NCBI GenBank assembly: GCA_903924715.1
Contig: CAIYCP010000672.1
Span: forward strand, 1-8,031
Length of the DNA stretch: 8,031 bases
Direction: 5' to 3'
Source of the DNA: an uncultured beta proteobacterium
GTDB taxonomy: Bacteria; Pseudomonadota; Gammaproteobacteria; Burkholderiales; Burkholderiaceae_B
Shown here: in pieces, positions 1 to 5,938 of the stretch
Layout: every line of letters begins with the position of its first letter
Position numbering within the stretch: the stretch's first letter is position 1
The notes under the pieces: generated by a model
Database searches by the model: none
Seen by the model: the letters and a program-made list of their open reading frames with translations, nothing else
What the model was told of the DNA's origin: nothing
Program-made: the position numbers and the translations under genes

Positions 1-795
1 CAGCGGATCGACCGGTGTGCCCTGACGTCGAACTTCAAAATGCAAGCGTACAGAGGCCGCGTCGGTCTGACCCATCTCTGCAATCTTTGCACCTTTTTTG
101 ACATCTTGCCCAGCTTTCACGAGCAAAGTCCGATTGTGCGCATAGGCAGTAATGAATCCATTGTCGTGGTTCACAATAATCAAATTCCCCAAGCCACGCA
201 CACCGTTGCCCGAATACATCACTTTGCCATTGGCAGCAGCTTCGATCGCATCGCCTGCATTACCTGCAATGTCGATGCCCTTTGTCGTTTGCGTGAACCC
301 TTGGATCACCTTGCCTTTTGCGGGCCAACCCCAACTGATTAATCCAGCATCCGAAGCCGGTGTGGTGGCCTGATTTACGGGTGCACTGCTGTTTGCAGCA
401 TCGAGTGCACGCTCTTCGGATTTGCCTGAAGCAGCCGGACGGGTGTTGGTCGCCGCAGCGTCTTGACCTTCGGATAACTTCAAGGTTTGCCCAACAATCA
501 AGCGATTGGGATTGACCAGTTTGTTCAGACGAAGAATGCTCGCCTCGTCAACGCCATTTGCGCGCGCAATCTTGCTAATCGTGTCGCCAGGTTTAATCAC
601 ATAAGTACGAGCGGCTGAGGTGGCACTGCTGCTCAGATCAGTCACTGGGGCACGGGTGCCCGTGTTATTGGCGCAGCCACTTAATAACGCAAGCGCGCAC
701 ACCCCAATCGCACTCGAACGCACCAGCCACCCCGTGCGGGCGCCGTTGAGAGAACGACGCATTAGATTACCTTTTATAACGTGCTCAGTGAGCAT
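1..795 (-). CDS. nlpD: NlpD-family murein hydrolase activator lipoprotein (3' end cut by window edge)
   Basis: NlpD proteins are outer-membrane lipoproteins that activate periplasmic amidases during septum splitting. Translating the minus strand from ATG 795 gives 265 codons without a stop. Residues 23-41 form a hydrophobic signal ending in the lipobox LLSGC, with Cys41 as the lipidated residue. A LysM domain follows at about 64-108 (TYVIKPGDTISKIA...LIVGQTLKL). A Ser/Ala/Thr-rich linker leads to an M23/LytM domain at about 155-265 (KGIDIAG, YAHN, LHFEVR, ending VDPL). NlpD homologues usually stop a few residues after this point, so the gene is nearly complete. Two M23 catalytic positions are lost: Thr171 stands where the first zinc His is expected and Arg250 where the first His of HxH is expected, as in non-catalytic activators. 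The start is ambiguous: in-frame ATGs lie at 816, 795 and 762. I chose 795 for its AGGAG site; 762 gives a more usual 30-residue signal peptide. It is the last gene seen of surE-pcm-nlpD; rpoS probably follows. Confidence 0.93.
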   Translation of the reverse strand, partial: MLTEHVIKGNLMRRSLNGARTGWLVRSSAIGVCALALLSGCANNTGTRAPVTDLSSSATSAARTYVIKPGDTISKIARANGVDEASILRLNKLVNPNRLIVGQTLKLSEGQDAAATNTRPAASGKSEERALDAANSSAPVNQATTPASDAGLISWGWPAKGKVIQGFTQTTKGIDIAGNAGDAIEAAANGKVMYSGNGVRGLGNLIIVNHDNGFITAYAHNRTLLVKAGQDVKKGAKIAEMGQTDAASVRLHFEVRRQGTPVDPL

Positions 796-801
796 GCGTT
801 T

Positions 802-806
802 CTCCT
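802..806 (-). promoter_or_regulatory. Shine-Dalgarno AGGAG for nlpD
   Basis: On the minus strand AGGAG lies 6 nt before ATG 795, the best ribosome binding site among the three in-frame nlpD starts. A weaker AAAAGG (770-775) lies 7 nt before ATG 762. ATG 816 overlaps the pcm stop codon and has no obvious site of its own. Confidence 0.6.
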
Positions 807-812
807 GTTTAC

Positions 813-1628
813 TCATACTTGTAGGCCCGCTTTAAGGGGTACAAATCTCACCTCTTCGAGTTCTTGCCGATCCCAACTCAAAGCACCTGTTCTTGTGACA
901 CGCACCAAGCGCTGTGCGCTTGATCCTTCAGGGGCGATTAATACCCCCCCTACATTCAACTGCAATAACAACGCCTGCGGAATACGAATCCCGGCCGCTG
1001 CAACCACAATGGCATCGAAAGGCGCCACCGTTGGCAATCCAAGCATGCCATCACCGTGCACCAGCCTCACTTTTGTGAGTCGCAGCGTGCGCAATCTCTC
1101 TTTAGCCATATCGTACAACGCCCGAATACGTTCGATCGAATGAACTTGCGGAAATACGTGCGACATGACGGCCGCCTGATAACCACAACCTGTTCCGACC
1201 TCAAGCACCCGGGACGGCATCGTTGCGCTGCAAACTGAAGCGATCATCCGGGCGACCACCCAAGGCTGCGAGATCGTCTGGCCATGACCGATTGGCAAGG
1301 ATGCATCGTCATAGGCCCGACTGGCCAACGCCTCATCCACAAAGGCATGACGCGGAATCACTTGCATGGCTGCCAACACCTGCTCATTGGTGATCCCTTG
1401 CGAATGCAAACGCTCTACCATCGTTGCCCGCATGCGGTCAGAGTTCAAACCCAGATTTTCACTACCAAACGACGTCGCCAAAGGAGCCGTCGCCACACGA
1501 TTTGGAATGCGGGTGGCTGAGATGCGGGTATTGCTGTTAGAGGCTGTGATGCCATGCAAACCACGCCCAACGCCAGCCCGGTTGTCTTTCACTGGCATAC
1601 ACAGTGGCGATAATTGCCTTAAGCGCAT
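813..1628 (-). CDS. pcm: Protein-L-isoaspartate O-methyltransferase
   Basis: Pcm is a cytosolic enzyme that transfers a methyl group from S-adenosylmethionine to L-isoaspartyl residues, starting repair of aged proteins. The start at ATG 1628 gives 271 residues, against about 208 in E. coli. The catalytic core runs from about residue 60 (GLNSDRMRATMVERL) to the end. It contains the PIGHGQTISQP substrate-loop segment (about 112-122), the SAM-binding motif VLEVGTGCGYQ (about 141-151), PFDAIVVAAA (about 203-212) and the C-terminal RFVPL. The first 55-60 residues are a basic, Ser/Asn/Arg-rich extension without recognisable domain, which I recall as typical of Burkholderiales Pcm. A TTG at 1643 would add five residues, but ATG 1628 has AGGG 5 nt upstream. 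The start overlaps the end of surE by 10 nt and the stop overlaps an in-frame nlpD ATG, so the three genes are probably co-transcribed and translationally coupled. Confidence 0.95.
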   Translation of the reverse strand: MRLRQLSPLCMPVKDNRAGVGRGLHGITASNSNTRISATRIPNRVATAPLATSFGSENLGLNSDRMRATMVERLHSQGITNEQVLAAMQVIPRHAFVDEALASRAYDDASLPIGHGQTISQPWVVARMIASVCSATMPSRVLEVGTGCGYQAAVMSHVFPQVHSIERIRALYDMAKERLRTLRLTKVRLVHGDGMLGLPTVAPFDAIVVAAAGIRIPQALLLQLNVGGVLIAPEGSSAQRLVRVTRTGALSWDRQELEEVRFVPLKAGLQV

Positions 1629-2371
1629 ACGGGCCCTAGCCAAGTGGCCATTTGGTCTAATTGCGAATACTGCGTGAGATCAAGGCGCAAGGGTGTCACC
1701 GACACAAATCCCTTGGAAATCGCATCAAAATCAGTTCCGACGCCTGCGTCATTTGCAGCACCAGACGGGCCAATCCAATAAACGGTTTCACCGTAGGGTG
1801 TTGCTGAGCGCACCACCGGTTGCGAGGGGTGGCGCGAACCCAGCCGTGTCGCGCAAACCCCTTTGATTTGCGCAAGTGGCAAGTCGGGGCAATTCACATT
1901 CAGAAGCGTCGGGCCCTGCACCGGTTGTGCAAGTTGACGTGCAACCAATCGATGCGCTTGTTCCACTGCCGCGTCTAGGTTTGACCAACTTCTTGAGACA
2001 AGCGAAAACGCCATGGCGGGGATCCCAAACAGGTACCCCTCAGAGGCCGCTGCCACAGTACCCGAATACAGCGTATCTTCGCCCATGTTGGCGCCATTAT
2101 TGATGCCTGACACGATCAAGTCGGGTCGACGATCTAGCAAACCCGTGAGGGCAACGTGGACACAATCTGAGGGCGTTCCGTTGACATAGATAAAACCATT
2201 TGCCGCGTGACGCACCGCTAATGGACGTGTCAAAGTCAAAGAATTAGAGGCCCCGCTGTGATTCACTTCAGGTGCAACGACGGTGACCTCGGCGAGGCCG
2301 CGCAATGAAGCCACCAAGGCCTCGAGACCCAGCGCGGTGTAACCATCGTCGTTTGAAACCAGAATATGCAT
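1619..2371 (-). CDS. surE: 5'/3'-nucleotidase SurE
   Basis: SurE is a metal-dependent phosphatase that removes phosphate from nucleoside 5'- and 3'-monophosphates, linked to stationary-phase survival. The 250-residue product has the normal family length. The metal-site residues are visible: Asp8 and Asp9 in SNDDG, Ser39 in NHSGASNS, and Asn91 in SGINNGANMGEDTLYSGTVAAASEG-type sequence (residues 88-112), the family's most conserved block. VNGTPSDCVHVAL (about 63-75) is also conserved. The start is secure: an in-frame TAG lies only 12 nt before ATG 2371 and no other start fits the MHILVSNDDG N-terminus. No clear Shine-Dalgarno sequence is visible upstream. It is the first gene of the surE-pcm-nlpD unit and is divergent from plsY. 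Confidence 0.97.
   Translation of the reverse strand: MHILVSNDDGYTALGLEALVASLRGLAEVTVVAPEVNHSGASNSLTLTRPLAVRHAANGFIYVNGTPSDCVHVALTGLLDRRPDLIVSGINNGANMGEDTLYSGTVAAASEGYLFGIPAMAFSLVSRSWSNLDAAVEQAHRLVARQLAQPVQGPTLLNVNCPDLPLAQIKGVCATRLGSRHPSQPVVRSATPYGETVYWIGPSGAANDAGVGTDFDAISKGFVSVTPLRLDLTQYSQLDQMATWLGPVCA
1634..1637 (-). promoter_or_regulatory. Ribosome binding site AGGG for pcm, inside the end of surE
   Basis: Minus-strand AGGG sits 5 nt before ATG 1628, within the last codons of surE. It favours ATG 1628 over the upstream TTG at 1643 and over ATG 1598, whose nearest purine-rich stretch is about 20 nt away. Confidence 0.5.
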
Positions 2372-2507
2372 ATGCTGAGGCTAAATAATACTTTTAATCC
2401 AAGCAATGATTGTACTCGCTAGCGATGATTTTTCACTCTTAAATCAGCACCAAAGGCAGTCACACGTTAGAATCGGCAGCATCTTATCTAATGACCGGAA
2501 GCCACCT
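2372..2507. promoter_or_regulatory. Divergent intergenic region between surE and plsY
   Basis: This 136-bp gap must hold promoters for surE (leftward) and plsY (rightward). The surE side is AT-rich and contains a TATTAT on the minus strand (2390-2385) only 13 nt before the start codon, but without a convincing -35 box. TACAAT on the minus strand (about 2414-2409) is a second -10 candidate, also without a good -35. A perfect 10-bp palindrome, TCGCTAGCGA, lies at 2416-2425 and could be an operator. No individual promoter is assigned with confidence. Confidence 0.4.
2497..2501 (+). promoter_or_regulatory. Shine-Dalgarno GGAAG for plsY
   Basis: GGAAG lies 6 nt before ATG 2508. It supports that start over the ATG at 2406, which would add 34 residues unlike any PlsY N-terminus. 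Confidence 0.6.
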
Positions 2508-3134
2508 ATGAGCGCACCCTCGCTCGAGTTCGCAAGTTTAGGCCTGATCGCCCTTGCCTATCTGCTTGGCTCGATTTCGTTTGCAGTCGTCATGAGTCAT
2601 GCGTTTGGGCTGCAAGATCCCCGCACCTATGGGTCGGGAAATCCAGGGGCAACAAACGTTTTGCGTTCTGGCAACAAGTGGGCCGCTGGGCTCACTTTGC
2701 TGGGCGATGCCGCCAAAGGCTGGTTTGCAGTTTGGGCCGCCGAGCGGCTCAATGTTTCGGTCAACACAGAAGCCTGGGTGGCCCTGGCGGTCTTTCTGGG
2801 TCATTTGTACCCGGTATTTTTGCGTTTCAAAGGCGGCAAAGGTGTAGCAACGGCTTTTGGAGTCATGCTAGCCATCCAGCCGCTTTTGGCCCTGGGCGTT
2901 GCAATCAGCTGGTTTGTCGTGGCCAAACTCTTTAAATACTCTTCACTGGCAGCCATGATCAGCGCCGCTTGTGCACCCGTTATTTATTTATTGGGCAATG
3001 GACGCTTCTGGGTCAGCCACTTACCCTTAACCGGCGTTTTCGTGACGCTCGCCCTGCTCTTGCTTTACCGACATCGTGCCAATATTGAAAGACTCATCAA
3101 GGGTACCGAGCCTCGCATTGGTAAAAAAGGTTAA
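2508..3134 (+). CDS. plsY: Acyl-phosphate:glycerol-3-phosphate acyltransferase PlsY
   Basis: PlsY is an inner-membrane enzyme that moves the acyl group of acyl-phosphate to glycerol-3-phosphate, giving lysophosphatidic acid, the first step of phospholipid synthesis. From ATG 2508 the product is 208 residues, the usual length. The three conserved loops are present: GSGNPGATNVLR (about 42-53), FKGGKGVATAFG (about 107-118) and the C-terminal RHRANIERLIKGTEPRIG (about 188-205). Hydrophobic membrane segments lie at about 8-30, 57-79, 89-105, 115-140, 144-163 and 173-187. An ATG at 2406 opens the frame further, but the added 34 residues are polar and lack family resemblance, while ATG 2508 has a ribosome binding site. 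Its TAA overlaps the stop codon of the convergent tsaD, leaving no room for a terminator between them. Confidence 0.96.
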   Translation: MSAPSLEFASLGLIALAYLLGSISFAVVMSHAFGLQDPRTYGSGNPGATNVLRSGNKWAAGLTLLGDAAKGWFAVWAAERLNVSVNTEAWVALAVFLGHLYPVFLRFKGGKGVATAFGVMLAIQPLLALGVAISWFVVAKLFKYSSLAAMISAACAPVIYLLGNGRFWVSHLPLTGVFVTLALLLLYRHRANIERLIKGTEPRIGKKG

Positions 3135-4159
3135 AGCGCTGCAAGATCCCAACGTGGGTGAACATCAAAGCCATACGTCTGAGCACCTAAATTCACCAAA
3201 CCGCGTTGAATTCGCTGTGCCGCTGCAAAGGCAATCATGGCACCGTTGTCCGTACACAACTCAAGCGGTGGAAAAAACACTTCAACCTGGCGTTTTCCTA
3301 GACGCTGTGTAAGCAACTGGCGCAACAAACGATTTGCACCAACCCCGCCCGCAACCACCAGCCGCTTTAACTGAGTCTGTTCGAGCGCAACAACCGACTT
3401 CGCCACCAAGACCTCGACAATCGCAAGTTCGGTCGCAGCGGCCAAATCCGCGCGCAGTTGAGCATCGGCCAAACCACGGGATTCAGCGTCTTTTAACCTG
3501 GTCAAGACGGCCGTCTTGAGCCCACTAAAACTAAAATCCAGTGTATGACTATGCAACATCGGACGAGGTAAGGCGATACGCTTCGGATCACCTTGCTCGG
3601 CGAGCTTGGCCAGCGCCGGCCCACCGGGATAGCCCAACCCCAATAGTTTTGCTGTTTTATCAAACGCCTCACCTGCTGCATCGTCCAGCGTCTCGCCTAA
3701 CAACGTGTACTGACCGACCTCATCAACGCGCAGTAATTGTGTGTGCCCACCAGACACCAATAAGGCGACGAACGGAAACTCTGGGCAGGGACTTGCCATG
3801 CGTGGTGACAAGAGATGACCTTCAAGATGATGAATCGCGATTGCTGGCAAATTGAGCGACCAAGCCACGGACTGCGCCACACTTGAGCCCACCAAGAGTG
3901 CGCCTGCAAGGCCAGGGCCCGCGGTGTAAGCAATTGCGTCAATATCTTGCAAGGTGAGATCGGCTTGCTGAAGAACTTGTCGCGTTAAGGGGACTACCCG
4001 GCGAACGTGATCACGCGAAGCCAGTTCGGGCACAACCCCACCGTACGCCGCATGCATGGCAACTTGTGAGTGCAGCGTATGCGCCAGCAAGCCTCGCTCT
4101 GTACAAACTAGGGCAACTCCCGTCTCATCACAAGAGCTTTCAAAACCCAAGACAATCAT
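3131..4159 (-). CDS. tsaD: tRNA N6-adenosine threonylcarbamoyltransferase TsaD
   Basis: TsaD (formerly Gcp/YgjD) transfers the threonylcarbamoyl group from TC-AMP to A37 of tRNAs reading ANN codons, working with TsaB and TsaE in the cytosol. The 342-residue product matches the family length. Visible hallmarks are the N-terminal GFESSCDETGVAL (5-17), the metal ligands His111 and His115 in HHLEGHLLSPR, VSGGHTQL (135-142), GEAFDKTAKLLGLGYPGGP (163-181), FSFSGLKTAV (209-218), VAGGVGANRLLR (269-280) and CTDNGAMIA with metal ligand Asp304. These define the ASKHA-fold kinase-like core. ATG 4159 gives the standard N-terminus although its Shine-Dalgarno is weak. The gene begins 17 nt after the ybiT-type gene on the same strand and is probably co-transcribed with it. 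The 3' end overlaps the convergent plsY by 4 nt. Confidence 0.98.
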   Translation of the reverse strand: MIVLGFESSCDETGVALVCTERGLLAHTLHSQVAMHAAYGGVVPELASRDHVRRVVPLTRQVLQQADLTLQDIDAIAYTAGPGLAGALLVGSSVAQSVAWSLNLPAIAIHHLEGHLLSPRMASPCPEFPFVALLVSGGHTQLLRVDEVGQYTLLGETLDDAAGEAFDKTAKLLGLGYPGGPALAKLAEQGDPKRIALPRPMLHSHTLDFSFSGLKTAVLTRLKDAESRGLADAQLRADLAAATELAIVEVLVAKSVVALEQTQLKRLVVAGGVGANRLLRQLLTQRLGKRQVEVFFPPLELCTDNGAMIAFAAAQRIQRGLVNLGAQTYGFDVHPRWDLAAL

Positions 4160-4176
4160 GATTGAGCTTGACCCAC

Positions 4177-5781
4177 TTAGTTTTCAATTCCACGCGAAGC
4201 TAAGTACTCTTCGTAGGTGCCACGGTAATCTATCACCGCGCCACCAGGTTGAATCTCCCAGATACGCGTTGCAAGCGTCGACACAAACTCACGATCGTGC
4301 GACACAAAAAACAACGTACCCGCGAACTTATCTAGCGCCAACTGCAAGGATTCGATCGACTCCATATCCAAGTGGTTGGTCGGCTCATCCATCAGCAAAA
4401 CGTTATGGCGTCGCAACATCAAACGACCGAAGGACATCCGGTTTTTTTCGCCACCCGACAAGACATGGGGCTCTTTAGGTAAGTCGTCTGCTGAAAACAG
4501 CAAACGGCCCAAAATTGAACGAATCTGTTGATCATCGTCAGTGGGTTGCCGATGGTACGTCATCCAGTCAAATAGATTGCTGTCTTTTTGCAAAAATTGA
4601 TCTGAAACATCTTGAGCCATATAGCCCGCATCGGTATTTTCTGACCACTTGAGCGTGCCACGATCAGGCGGCAGATCATTGGCCAGCATGCGTAGCAAGG
4701 TGGTTTTACCGGCCCCATTCGCGCCAATGATCGCAATTTTTTCACCGGCCTCGACCATGGCCGAGAACGACTTGATCACCAGTGACTCAAACGACTTTTG
4801 TACATGTTCAAGCGCAACGGCCTGTCGATGCATCACTTTCAACACTTCAAAACGAATGAAGGGGTTTTGACGTGACGAGGGCTTGACCTCAACCTGAGCT
4901 GCTTTGATACGATCGATCTGTTTCAACCGCGAAGTCGCCTGACGTGCCTTAGACTTGTTCGCAGAAAAACGCCGCACGAAATCCTGTAGCTCACTGACGC
5001 GCTCTTTTGCTTTCGCGTTTGCGTTTGACACCCGTTCGCGCGCTTGGGTCGAGGCCAGCATATAGTCATCATAATTACCGGGATAAACGCGCAATTCACG
5101 AAAATCAAGATCGGCCATATGCGTGCAAACTTGATTTAAAAAATGTCGGTCGTGGCTAATGATGATCATCGTGCTCTGATACCCATTCAGCACATTTTCA
5201 AGCCAACGGATCGTATTGATATCCAGGTTATTGGTAGGCTCATCCAATAACAACACATCAGGATTTGAAAACAGAGCCTGCGCCAGCAAGACGCGTAGTT
5301 TCCAGCCTGGCGCAATTTCACGCATCGGTAACTGATGCTGATCGACCGGAAACTCAAGTCCCAGCAAAAGTTCGCCTGCCCTCGCCTCGGCGGTATAACC
5401 GTCATACTCAGCAAACTTCGCTTCCAGATCGGCCGCACGCATGTAGTCATCATCAGTCGAGTCAGCATTTGCATAAATCGCATCGCGTTGACTCATGGCC
5501 TCCCACATCTCAACGTGCCCCATCAACACCACATCAAGCACACGCAGATCTTCAAAGGCGAATTGATCTTGCCGCAACTTACCGAGACGCAAGCCCGGCT
5601 CTAAAAAGACGTTACCCGCCGTCGACTCAAGATCGCCGCCGATGATTTTCATCAACGTAGACTTACCGGAGCCGTTTGCACCGATCAAGCCATATCGGTT
5701 GCCTTCTCCGAATTTGACATTGACGTTTTCAAAAAGAGGTTTAGGGCCGAACTGAATGGTGAGGTTTGATGCTGTTATCAC
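4177..5781 (-). CDS. ybiT: ABC-F family ATPase, YbiT type
   Basis: ABC-F proteins are soluble twin-ATPase factors that bind near the ribosomal E site and help stalled or idle ribosomes; they are not transporters. The 534-residue product closely resembles E. coli YbiT as I recall it along its length (for example NRYGLIGANGSGKST, KLRQDQFAFE, AEARAGELLLG, SSRQNPFIRFE). First ATPase: Walker A GANGSGKST (34-42), Walker B LLLDEPTNNLD (177-187), switch SHDRH (209-213). In place of the LSGGQ signature it has EIAPGWKLRV (155-164), a substitution shared with E. coli YbiT. A charged, helical linker at about 243-300 corresponds to the P-site tRNA interaction motif. Second ATPase: Walker A GANGAGKTT (353-361), signature LSGGEKNRM (441-449), Walker B LLMDEPTNHLD (462-472), switch SHDRE (494-498). 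The start is GTG 5781; no ATG fits the conserved N-terminus. It is followed by tsaD 17 nt downstream. Confidence 0.95.
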   Translation of the reverse strand: MITASNLTIQFGPKPLFENVNVKFGEGNRYGLIGANGSGKSTLMKIIGGDLESTAGNVFLEPGLRLGKLRQDQFAFEDLRVLDVVLMGHVEMWEAMSQRDAIYANADSTDDDYMRAADLEAKFAEYDGYTAEARAGELLLGLEFPVDQHQLPMREIAPGWKLRVLLAQALFSNPDVLLLDEPTNNLDINTIRWLENVLNGYQSTMIIISHDRHFLNQVCTHMADLDFRELRVYPGNYDDYMLASTQARERVSNANAKAKERVSELQDFVRRFSANKSKARQATSRLKQIDRIKAAQVEVKPSSRQNPFIRFEVLKVMHRQAVALEHVQKSFESLVIKSFSAMVEAGEKIAIIGANGAGKTTLLRMLANDLPPDRGTLKWSENTDAGYMAQDVSDQFLQKDSNLFDWMTYHRQPTDDDQQIRSILGRLLFSADDLPKEPHVLSGGEKNRMSFGRLMLRRHNVLLMDEPTNHLDMESIESLQLALDKFAGTLFFVSHDREFVSTLATRIWEIQPGGAVIDYRGTYEEYLASRGIEN

Positions 5782-5938
5782 GAGAAGCCGATTGAGTAAA
5801 TACGTTGGTTACAACTTGCAAAATAAGTATGGAGTGTAACAAGTCAGTACTTTTTGATCTTTTTTGTCCTGCAATCCCTATTATGCGCAACAGATACCGC
5901 AGTACTTGTGGCATCTGCACATCGATAAGGAGATTAGT
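5782..5938. promoter_or_regulatory. Divergent intergenic region between ybiT and the symporter gene
   Basis: This 157-bp AT-rich region, counted to the preferred TTG start at 5939, separates two divergent genes. On the plus strand TTGGTT (5805-5810) and TATGGA (5828-5833) are 17 nt apart and could form a weak sigma-70 promoter for the symporter. Two T-rich runs (5850-5855, 5860-5865) lie in the leader. The octamer CAGTACTT occurs twice, at 5845-5852 and 5900-5907. I looked for a glycine riboswitch, which is sometimes found before AGCS genes, and did not recognise one. Confidence 0.35.
5927..5932 (+). promoter_or_regulatory. Shine-Dalgarno AAGGAG fixing a TTG start
   Basis: AAGGAG, nearly the full anti-16S complement, lies 6 nt before TTG 5939, which is in frame with the symporter. 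The upstream in-frame TTG at 5864 has only a T-rich run before it. This site decides the start of the gene. Confidence 0.75.

Noticed and set aside
40..342. Plus-strand open frame of 100 codons inside nlpD
   Set aside because: The minus-strand frame encodes a clear NlpD through the whole interval, and the plus-strand product resembles nothing I know.
3145..3162. Small hairpin CCCA-ACG-TGGG as a terminator for plsY
   Set aside because: The stem is only 4 bp, lies in the tsaD coding sequence and has no T tract after it.
4056..4478. Plus-strand open frame of 140 codons antisense to tsaD and ybiT
   Set aside because: It lies across two well-supported minus-strand genes, its product is low in family-like motifs and rich in Arg/Ser/Thr, and there is no ribosome binding site. 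It is a shadow frame.
5845..5907. CAGTACTT direct repeat and T-rich runs as a possible attenuator or riboswitch before the symporter
   Set aside because: The inverted pairings available (GTTAC/GTAAC, AAGTA/TACTT) are short, AT-rich and interrupted, and no conserved glycine aptamer core is recognisable. An 8-bp repeat can occur by chance.
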